This document shows, piece after piece, positions 1-5,036 of a stretch of 6,283 nucleotides of DNA. The stretch lies in assembly GCA_011065065.1 (NCBI GenBank), contig JAAKFL010000117.1, positions 1 through 6,283 of the forward strand. The letters run 5' to 3'. A program made the position numbers and the translations under genes. Source of the stretch: Chlamydiota bacterium (lineage in GTDB: Bacteria > Chlamydiota > Chlamydiia > Chlamydiales > SLFE01). The notes under the pieces are model-generated. The model was given only the letters and a program-made list of their open reading frames with translations. It ran no database searches and was not told the origin of the DNA. Positions within the stretch are counted from its first letter, which is position 1. Each line of letters starts with the position of its first letter.

Positions 1-536
1 TATCTCTCTCCTACACAAAACTTGAATCAGACAATCTATTGGAACAGGTCGACAAAGCCAATGAGTTAATTGATCTTATTCACAAAAATTATCCGGTTCA
101 ACCAAATTTTTCGGCAGTCAAATGGTTATTCAGAAAGCATTATTCTGAAGCATATGAGCTCCCTGAAGATCGAAAATATTATAATGGAATTACGGAAGCA
201 GGTCTTAATCCTTGCTTATTAGATATTGACAAGCTTGACAAACCTTTCATCAAGTGTAAACTTAGCAACGGTGCAGAATTTTTCTTAATTAAAATGACCT
301 ATCGTACCACTAACGGTAGCCCTTTTTCTGGCCATATTTTGTTTTTCTCATATAGTCCAAAAGGCCCTGTCCATATTCAAGATCGAATTGGACTTTTTCC
401 CATGACTCATTTCGCTGAAAATCCCGATCTTGAATTTTCTAAATCTGCAGATCTCGTATTATTTCTCCAAAAATTACTTGAAGAGGGTGAGGTGGTAACC
501 GAAAATTATATGGTTTTCAAAGTTTTAGACTTTTAA
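1..536 (+). CDS. Unrecognised protein, 5'-truncated by window edge
   Basis: The frame ending at TAA 534-536 is open back to the window edge; the first complete codon is at 3-5. A TTG at 39 could serve as a start, but no Shine-Dalgarno sequence precedes it and the upstream residues (SLSYTKLESDNLLEQVDK) continue in the same amphipathic, helix-like style. I therefore read this as the C-terminal ~178 residues of a longer protein. I do not recognise the family. The visible part is soluble, with no membrane segment: a helical N-terminal stretch, a middle with alternating hydrophobic residues suggesting beta strands (FIKCKLSNGAEFFLIKMTY, HILFFSYSPKGPVHI), and a helical leucine-rich end (SADLVLFLQKLLEEGE). 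The gene is AT-rich compared with ychF or sctV. Its last 12 bp overlap the 3' end of the opposite-strand BTB-LRR gene. Function unknown; a small host-interaction or immunity-type protein is possible but unsupported. Confidence 0.6.
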   Translation, partial: SLSYTKLESDNLLEQVDKANELIDLIHKNYPVQPNFSAVKWLFRKHYSEAYELPEDRKYYNGITEAGLNPCLLDIDKLDKPFIKCKLSNGAEFFLIKMTYRTTNGSPFSGHILFFSYSPKGPVHIQDRIGLFPMTHFAENPDLEFSKSADLVLFLQKLLEEGEVVTENYMVFKVLDF

Positions 537-1943
537 ATCAGTCAGACCCGGCAACATTTTACGAAACTTTTCAAGATACTCGGGTTCAATTTTGCTGCAA
601 TTCGTCAAGTTAAGCGACTGCAACCCTTGCGCATGGACTCCCAATTCAATCAATCCCTCACCCACCAAGTTCCGACAATCGGACAGATCCAACACAGCCA
701 ACCCCACGCAGTTTCTTCCAATCGATGCCAGCCCGTTATCTGACAGCCGTGTATGCTTTAAAAAAAGCTCACCCAAACGGGGACAACTCGAAGCCATCAA
801 ATCAAAATCATCTTCATCCATCTGATCACAATAAGATAAATCCAAGTTAATCAATTTGGAAAGAGACGCCATGGCTCCCCAAGTTCGAAACGTCAAATGA
901 GTATCTTTTGACAAATCAAGTTTGATCAATCCCGGAGAACTTTTCATGATGGAAAAACAATGATCGTCATCCAGCCAATCACAATTGGATAAATTCAATT
1001 GTTTGACCGACGGGAAACTTTCCAATAACTCGCTGGAAATTCCCGTGGTATCCGATAAATCAAGACCAACAAGTCGTGGAATCGACTGGATAAGTTTTGC
1101 GAGCCTAGTATCTTCTGCCACAGTTTTTTTGCAAACAAGATAAGAAATCTGCCTTCTTAAGTTATCCAGGACGGGAACCCCTTCATCTAACAAATGCTCC
1201 AATGTCACCTCAAGGCCCACACCCTCCCGATACTCGATTTTGAGACCAAAATTTTGCTCGTTGATATAACGGCAACACTCAGTTTCAAGATCCTTGAGAA
1301 ATTCTTTTTGAGCCAATTGCAAATGCTGGACCGTATTTTCAGGAGTCAAATATCGCTTATAGACTTCGGAGGCAAAGGCGGCCATTTTTTCCATGCCTAG
1401 CTTCTGAGATTGGCGAATGAAATTCAGAATGTATTTGGGTTCTTCTCGCCACAAAAACACAATATGAGCTGTATAGACAAACTCACGGATATAATCAAAA
1501 AAGCTGAGCTTGATCCGCTGCATATCCACTTTTTTTCTTCCCACTCGGGTCTTGGTTCGGCGAATCAATTCACGGAAAAACGGAGATTGAGCCGAAAACA
1601 TAAAGCTGCAAATAGGAGTTTCTTGACCTTCAATGATAAAATCGACTTCTTTGGGGAGAATGTGCTCCAAAGCTTTCGGTTGCAACTGAATCGCCTGCGC
1701 AATCTTTTTGGCCAGTTCTGGAGACAACCGCTCTTCGTCATAAGCCTCTATTAACCAAAGAAGTAGAGGCTCCATGAGAGCATCTCCTCCCCCATTGATC
1801 CAAGTGCGATCCTCGCAGGACTCGATAAAGAATTCAGAAACGTGGTCGAAGCCCTGTTCTTCGAGAGCAGCAGCAGCTTCCTCGTAGGAATCTAGCTCCT
1901 TCAAGTACCAGAACTCACGGGACATAAATTGGGGCCACATCAT
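525..1943 (-). CDS. BTB-BACK-leucine-rich-repeat protein (eukaryote-like, putative ubiquitin ligase adaptor/effector)
   Basis: 472 residues. Residues 1-95 are an unassigned helical, acidic region. Residues ~98-200 look like a BTB/POZ domain: a D-F-I-I-E-G strand, then the hallmark FSAQSPFFRELI (115-126, compare 'aRSpyFr.mf' in eukaryotic BTB proteins), and later LGMEKMAAFASEVYKRYL. A BACK-like helix pair follows (~201-235: PENTVQHLQLAQ, LETECCRYINEQNF). The C-terminal half (288-470) holds seven cysteine-type LRRs with LxxLxLSxC-like cores near residues 291, 313, 339, 364, 390, 415 and 441; spacing is 22, then 25-26 residues. In eukaryotes BTB-BACK proteins recruit Cullin-3 while LRRs bind substrates; amoeba-associated Chlamydiae carry expanded families of such proteins. 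An effector that diverts host ubiquitination is therefore inferred. No signal peptide or membrane helix is seen. ATGs at 1943, 1940 and 1925 are all possible starts and none has a clear Shine-Dalgarno sequence; I chose the longest. Confidence 0.9.
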   Translation of the reverse strand: MMWPQFMSREFWYLKELDSYEEAAAALEEQGFDHVSEFFIESCEDRTWINGGGDALMEPLLLWLIEAYDEERLSPELAKKIAQAIQLQPKALEHILPKEVDFIIEGQETPICSFMFSAQSPFFRELIRRTKTRVGRKKVDMQRIKLSFFDYIREFVYTAHIVFLWREEPKYILNFIRQSQKLGMEKMAAFASEVYKRYLTPENTVQHLQLAQKEFLKDLETECCRYINEQNFGLKIEYREGVGLEVTLEHLLDEGVPVLDNLRRQISYLVCKKTVAEDTRLAKLIQSIPRLVGLDLSDTTGISSELLESFPSVKQLNLSNCDWLDDDHCFSIMKSSPGLIKLDLSKDTHLTFRTWGAMASLSKLINLDLSYCDQMDEDDFDLMASSCPRLGELFLKHTRLSDNGLASIGRNCVGLAVLDLSDCRNLVGEGLIELGVHAQGLQSLNLTNCSKIEPEYLEKFRKMLPGLTDLKV

Positions 1944-2003
1944 GATTCGCAGTTTAGCGAAAAATAGTGTAGGGGAAAAGGAATATTTTTAATTTAGACA
2001 ACT

Positions 2004-2033
2004 ATCATTTCGTGGTTTCGATGCTTATGTCCA
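2004..2033 (-). promoter_or_regulatory. Weak candidate promoter for the BTB-BACK-LRR gene
   Basis: On the minus strand, TGGACA (2033-2028, 5/6 match to TTGACA) is followed after 18 nt by AATGAT (2009-2004, 4/6 match to TATAAT). This lies about 60 bp upstream of the ATG at 1943. The match is modest and the region is AT-rich, so chance resemblance is quite possible. The rest of the 131-bp gap (1944-2074) shows no other clear signal. Confidence 0.22.
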
Positions 2034-2074
2034 TACCGCGTGAAAAATTAAATAGAAATATTTCTCAATGAACG

Positions 2075-2512
2075 CTAATGATCATAAAAGACATATGTGT
2101 TGAAGATTATTAATCCAGTACCAGGAGTCTCAACATATTCCTTTAACATTTTGCTCCGTTTACAAATAAAAGTCTCCTTCTGATATAAACTGGTAATAAC
2201 AGGCTTATTCATATATAACATAAAAGATCTAGGCCTTGCAGAGATTCCAATACTCCTAATCGTTTTATGATATAAATATGAAGTAGAACAATGATGCGAA
2301 ATCCAAAAGGTACGTGTAACTCCTTCACGATAACGACCTCGCGACCCAAAGAGATATGCGGTCACTTGATGCCCTTCAGCCATTTCCTGAAAAAGTTCCT
2401 TAACAACAGGAATTGAAAATGTATCGAGATGAATATCAACTTCGGGATGTTCATTTTTTACTTCAGCAACTTTCCATAGGCAAAGCTGTTTTAATGAAAC
2501 AATTGTCATCAT
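2075..2512 (-). CDS. Hypothetical small protein with BC-box/VHL-SOCS-box-like N-terminus
   Basis: About 146 residues from the ATG at 2512; a second ATG follows at 2509. The frame is open to an ATG at 2560, but those 16 extra codons are made of the CACAGAGGTTCACA(A/G)AG repeat and that ATG has no ribosome site. The ATG at 2512 has AGAGG 9 nt upstream, so I prefer it. I do not recognise the family. Near the start, SLKQLCLWKV fits the Elongin BC-box pattern [APST]LxxxCxxx[AILV]. After 18 residues, IPVVKELFQEM resembles the proline-led second helix of VHL/SOCS boxes. The rest is basic and aromatic (FGSRGRYREG, YLYHKTIRSIG, FICKRSKMLKEYVE), with no membrane segment or catalytic motif. It follows ychF on the same strand (58 nt from the ychF stop) and may be co-transcribed. 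The AT-rich 3' half could be decayed or a chance open frame, so coding status is uncertain. Confidence 0.5.
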   Translation of the reverse strand: MMTIVSLKQLCLWKVAEVKNEHPEVDIHLDTFSIPVVKELFQEMAEGHQVTAYLFGSRGRYREGVTRTFWISHHCSTSYLYHKTIRSIGISARPRSFMLYMNKPVITSLYQKETFICKRSKMLKEYVETPGTGLIIFNTYVFYDH

Positions 2513-2551
2513 CTCTGTGAACCTCTGTGCTATTCTTTGTGAACCTCTGTG
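2513..2551. repeat. Imperfect 17-bp direct repeat, CACAGAGG type, period 22
   Basis: Plus-strand copies CTCTGTGAACCTCTGTG (2513-2529) and CTTTGTGAACCTCTGTG (2535-2551) differ at one base. Each contains two CTCTGTG-like half-units. Read on the minus strand the unit is CACAGAGGTTCACAGAG, lying just before the ATG at 2512. Similar CACAGAG-rich stretches occur between genes in many unrelated bacteria, often right before a small accessory gene, and usually produce spurious HRG/QR-rich N-termini, as the residues HRGSQR do here. Whether it acts as a mobile remnant, a regulatory site or neutral sequence cannot be told from this window. Confidence 0.75.
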
Positions 2552-2570
2552 AAAAAACATACACGTAACA

Positions 2571-3665
2571 CTAATTATGTAGAAACAAAATCACATCCCC
2601 ATCCTTCACGACGTAATCCTTTCCCTCCGAACGCAACTTCCCCTTCTCCTTCGCTCCGACACGCCCACCATACTTAATCATTTCCTCGTACGGCACTACC
2701 TCGGCACGAATAAACCCTTTCTGAATATCACCATGAATCTTCCCGGCTGCTTCAACCGCCGTGTCCCCATCGTGAATCGTCCATGCGCGAGTCTCTTGCT
2801 CTCCAGTCGTCAAATAGGTAATCAAACCCAACATTTTAAATGACGCTTTACCCAATCGCTGTAAACCTGATTCCTCAAGACCAATGTCCTGCAAAAACTC
2901 CCCTCTTTCCTCCGGTTCCAACTGCGCAATCTCCTGCTCGAGCTTCGCGCAGATCGGGATCATTTCACTCCCTTCTTTCTCCACAAATTCACGCACCTGT
3001 CGGACATACTCGTTTTCCATCTCTGGAAGAGAATCCTCCGATACATTCGCCACGTAAAGCACTTTCTTCTGTGTCAAAAACTGATAGGGACGCATGAACT
3101 CCCACTCTTCATCCGACAACTCCATCGTCCGAATCGGTTGATTCTCATTCAAATGATCAATCGCTTTTCGAATCACCGCCATCACAGGCAACAGGTCTTT
3201 ATTTCCCCTCGATTGCTTTTCCAGCTTGTCGGCAATTTTCTCCGCCATCTGAAGATCGGCCAACACTAGTTCAGTATTGATCACTTCCATGTCTTGAATG
3301 GGATCCACTTGACCCGTCACATGCACCACATCGATATCTTCAAAACAACGAACCAGGTGAATAATGGCATCTGTTTCATGAATATTTGAGAGAAATTTAT
3401 TCCCTAACCCTTCCCCTTTGGAAGCTCCCGCCACAAGGCCTGCGATGTCCAAAAACTGAGTCGTCGCGTATAGTAGACGCTTACTATGACTCAACTCCAA
3501 AAGCTTTTCCAGTCTCGGGTCATAAATTTCCACCACCCCAATATTGGGGTCGATGGTACAAAAAGGGTAATTTGAAGCCTCTGCCACATTGGCAGTTAAG
3601 GCGTTAAATAGGGTCGATTTGCCCACATTGGGAAGACCCACAATTCCACATGATAATCCAGCCAT
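2571..3665 (-). CDS. ychF: Redox-regulated ATPase YchF (OLA1/Obg-family P-loop NTPase)
   Basis: 364 residues, the usual length for bacterial YchF (E. coli 363). The Walker A/G1 motif is GLPNVGKST (10-18). The switch I region is NYPFCTIDPNIGVV (32-45), and G3 is DIAGLVAGASKGEGLGNKFL (73-92), the glycine-rich YchF signature. The base-specificity motif is NVSE (207-210) instead of the NKxD of true GTPases; this family's NxxE is associated with preference for ATP. ICAKLE (238-243) fits the G5 position. The insert between G3 and G4 (~120-195) is the family's helical domain, and residues ~280-364 form the TGS domain. YchF is a cytosolic ribosome-associated NTPase linked to stress and translation control. 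It is transcribed divergently from sctU, the same neighbourhood as in Chlamydia. The single obvious start (ATG 3665) lacks a visible Shine-Dalgarno sequence. No clear minus-strand promoter is visible in 3666-3780. Confidence 0.97.
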   Translation of the reverse strand: MAGLSCGIVGLPNVGKSTLFNALTANVAEASNYPFCTIDPNIGVVEIYDPRLEKLLELSHSKRLLYATTQFLDIAGLVAGASKGEGLGNKFLSNIHETDAIIHLVRCFEDIDVVHVTGQVDPIQDMEVINTELVLADLQMAEKIADKLEKQSRGNKDLLPVMAVIRKAIDHLNENQPIRTMELSDEEWEFMRPYQFLTQKKVLYVANVSEDSLPEMENEYVRQVREFVEKEGSEMIPICAKLEQEIAQLEPEERGEFLQDIGLEESGLQRLGKASFKMLGLITYLTTGEQETRAWTIHDGDTAVEAAGKIHGDIQKGFIRAEVVPYEEMIKYGGRVGAKEKGKLRSEGKDYVVKDGDVILFLHN

Positions 3666-3759
3666 GGAAGCAGTTTAAACGAAATTCAATTAGGAATAAA
3701 GGAAATTTTATGGTAATTAAAATAAGCCACTGTAGGCCAACAGGATGTGTAATATTTAC

Positions 3760-3789
3760 TTGACAGCCTTACCTAATGTTATATATACT
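3760..3789 (+). promoter_or_regulatory. Near-consensus sigma70-type (chlamydial sigma66) promoter for sctU-sctV
   Basis: A perfect -35 hexamer TTGACA (3760-3765) is followed after 18 nt by TATACT (3784-3789, 5/6 match to TATAAT). Transcription would start near 3796, giving a leader of about 150 nt before the sctU ATG. This agrees with C. trachomatis, where T3SS operons are known to be driven by sigma70-like promoters. No other plus-strand hexamer pair in 3666-3946 is as good; a TTGGAC (3878) and TAGAAT (3914) are too far apart to pair. Confidence 0.75.
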
Positions 3790-3814
3790 AGAATAGAGAG
3801 GAGATGTTGAGAGA

Positions 3815-3850
3815 ATGAATTTCGTCGAGACTTTGAATTGCAGTTTCTAA
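3815..3850 (+). CDS. Possible 11-codon leader ORF upstream of sctU
   Basis: ATG 3815 to TAA 3848-3850 encodes MNFVETLNCSF. It lies just downstream of the predicted transcription start. The strong Shine-Dalgarno-like AGAGGAG (3797-3803) precedes it with an 11-nt gap, longer than ideal; a closer GAGAG is at 3809-3813. The same AGAGGAG abuts an even shorter frame (ATG 3804, four codons). Its stop overlaps the start of the next mini-ORF (TAATG). It could be a translated leader that controls sctU expression, or chance. I give it low confidence as a true gene. Confidence 0.28.
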   Translation: MNFVETLNCSF

Positions 3851-3954
3851 TGAAAATGCGGTCGATATTCTACTATTTTGGACAAAAATCAACAATTTTC
3901 CTTAAAAAAAACCTAGAATATTTCACTTTACCATTGGGTGATTATCATGGCTGA
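3850..3954 (+). CDS. Possible 34-codon leader ORF overlapping the sctU start
   Basis: ATG 3850 shares its A with the preceding mini-ORF stop (TAATG, 3848-3852). The frame stays open for 34 codons to TGA 3952-3954, running 8 nt past the sctU ATG (3947). The peptide starts MKMRSIFYYFGQKS and ends EYFTLPLGDYHG: basic and aromatic, no known family. There is no ribosome site of its own, so translation would need coupling from the upstream mini-ORF. The start-stop overlaps at both ends are what a translational-coupling chain would look like. However, the region is short and AT-rich, so a random open frame of this size is not rare. Confidence 0.28.
   Translation: MKMRSIFYYFGQKSTIFLKKNLEYFTLPLGDYHG
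3936..3940 (+). promoter_or_regulatory. Ribosome-binding-site-like GGGTG for sctU
   Basis: GGGTG lies 6 nt before the ATG at 3947, a normal spacing for a modest Shine-Dalgarno site. It favours ATG 3947 over the in-frame GTG at 3938, which sits inside this element and would add only three residues (MII). Confidence 0.45.
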
Positions 3955-5026
3955 AAAGACCGAAAAGGCCACGCCTAAAAAGTTACGAGATGCAAGGAAG
4001 AAGGGACAGGTTGCGAAGTCTCAGGATCTCCCCTCAGCCTTCACATTCATAGCCTCTGTTTCGGCAGTACTGTCTTTAATTGGCTATCTTTACGCAAAAA
4101 TAGCCGATTTCACGATCGCTGCGTTTACTGCTATAACAAAGCCTGATCTATTAGGAACGATTTCGGGGATGTATACCGAAGCGATTCTGACAATTTTTGC
4201 CTGTGCTGGCCCAATAGTCGTCTTTGTGGCTATTGTCGGGACAATGGTCAACTTCTTAGCGGTTGGCCCTGTTTTTTCTGTACAGGTATTTAAACCTGAC
4301 ATCAAGAAATTTGATCCGATTCAGAACCTGAAGGGAAAGTTTAAGCTTAAGACTCTATTTGAGTTACTGAAATCATTGTTTAAGATTTCGGTGGCAGCAT
4401 TCTTGATTTATGGGGTGATGTACAAGAGTTTACCGGTGCTCACAAAAACGGTCACATTGCCATTAATTGGATCTCTTTTAATTTTTCATGCATTTTTAGT
4501 CGAAGTTTTGTGGAAGGTTGGGTTATTATTCGTAGTAGTGGCCATAGCTGACTTTATCTTCCAGCGCCGAAATTTTGCCAAAGAAATGAAAATGGAGAAA
4601 TTCGAGGTCAAGCAGGAATACAAGAACACAGAGGGTGATCCTCAGATCAAGAGCAAGCGAAAGCAGATTGCGCAAGAAATTGCGTATCAGGAGGGTCCAG
4701 CTGCGGGGGTAGAGAAATCAAAAGCTGTTGTGACAAATCCGACTCACTTGGCCATTGCGATTGGGTATGATACTGAGCTTGATGCCGCGCCGTGGATTAC
4801 GGCGATGGGAAAGGAGAAAATGGCGGAACAAATTATTCATTTAGCAGATAAGTATAACAAGCCTATCATACAGAACATCCCTGTTGCCCATCAGTTATGG
4901 AATGATGGTGAGCTTTACGACTATGTGCCTGAAGACACCTTTGAGACATTAGCTGAAATTTTACGTTGGGTAGCATCCCTTGAAGAAAATGCAGGAATTG
5001 GAATAGAAGATTTAGATTTAGAGTAG
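3947..5026 (+). CDS. sctU: Type III secretion export-switch protein SctU (CdsU/YscU, FlhB family)
   Basis: 359 residues, near the ~360 of Chlamydia CdsU. It opens with the family signature EKTEKATPKKLRDARKKGQVAKS (residues 3-25). Four membrane segments follow: ~32-50, ~80-106, ~144-160 and ~172-205. The linker ~206-250 is charged. The autocleavage motif NPTH is intact at 264-267 (AVVTNPTHLAIAIGY), with cleavage expected between N264 and P265. The C-terminal cytosolic domain (PWITAMGKEKMAEQII, PVAHQLWNDGELYDYVPED) matches chlamydial-type SctU closely. SctU sits in the inner-membrane export apparatus and switches substrate specificity after self-cleavage. It is the first gene of an operon with sctV, whose start is 10 nt downstream, and is probably driven by the promoter at 3760-3789. 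Start chosen at ATG 3947 because the conserved N-terminus begins MAEKTEK and GGGTG is well placed. FlhB is excluded by the chlamydial T3SS context and by sctV next door. Confidence 0.97.
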   Translation: MAEKTEKATPKKLRDARKKGQVAKSQDLPSAFTFIASVSAVLSLIGYLYAKIADFTIAAFTAITKPDLLGTISGMYTEAILTIFACAGPIVVFVAIVGTMVNFLAVGPVFSVQVFKPDIKKFDPIQNLKGKFKLKTLFELLKSLFKISVAAFLIYGVMYKSLPVLTKTVTLPLIGSLLIFHAFLVEVLWKVGLLFVVVAIADFIFQRRNFAKEMKMEKFEVKQEYKNTEGDPQIKSKRKQIAQEIAYQEGPAAGVEKSKAVVTNPTHLAIAIGYDTELDAAPWITAMGKEKMAEQIIHLADKYNKPIIQNIPVAHQLWNDGELYDYVPEDTFETLAEILRWVASLEENAGIGIEDLDLE

Positions 5027-5027
5027 G
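5022..5027 (+). promoter_or_regulatory. Ribosome-binding-site-like AGTAGG overlapping the sctU stop codon
   Basis: AGTAGG spans the sctU TAG stop and lies 9 nt before the sctV ATG at 5037. It is a weak match to AGGAGG but is the only purine-rich element in the 10-nt gap. It suggests that terminating ribosomes on sctU help initiate sctV. Confidence 0.35.
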
Positions 5028-5036
5028 TCCCATATT

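Noticed and set aside
1194..1754. Two plus-strand open frames (1194-1400 and 1410-1754) antisense to the BTB-LRR gene
   Set aside because: They lie wholly inside a well-supported gene on the other strand, lack ribosome sites, and their peptides show no domain-like pattern.
2054..2065. AGAAATATTTCT perfect palindrome followed on the minus strand by a T-rich run, as a possible terminator of the ORF at 2075
   Set aside because: The stem is all but AT-only and has no loop, so it would form a very weak hairpin. Chance is likely in such AT-rich sequence.
2513..2551. Direct repeat considered as a minimal CRISPR array
   Set aside because: There are only two copies with a 5-bp gap, which is far too short for a spacer, and no cas genes are nearby.
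2840..3607. Plus-strand frames 2840-3097 and 3386-3607 inside ychF
   Set aside because: They are antisense to the highly conserved ychF coding sequence and have no start signals.
4090..4305. Minus-strand 71-residue frame within sctU
   Set aside because: It is the antisense shadow of SctU membrane segments, with no independent support.
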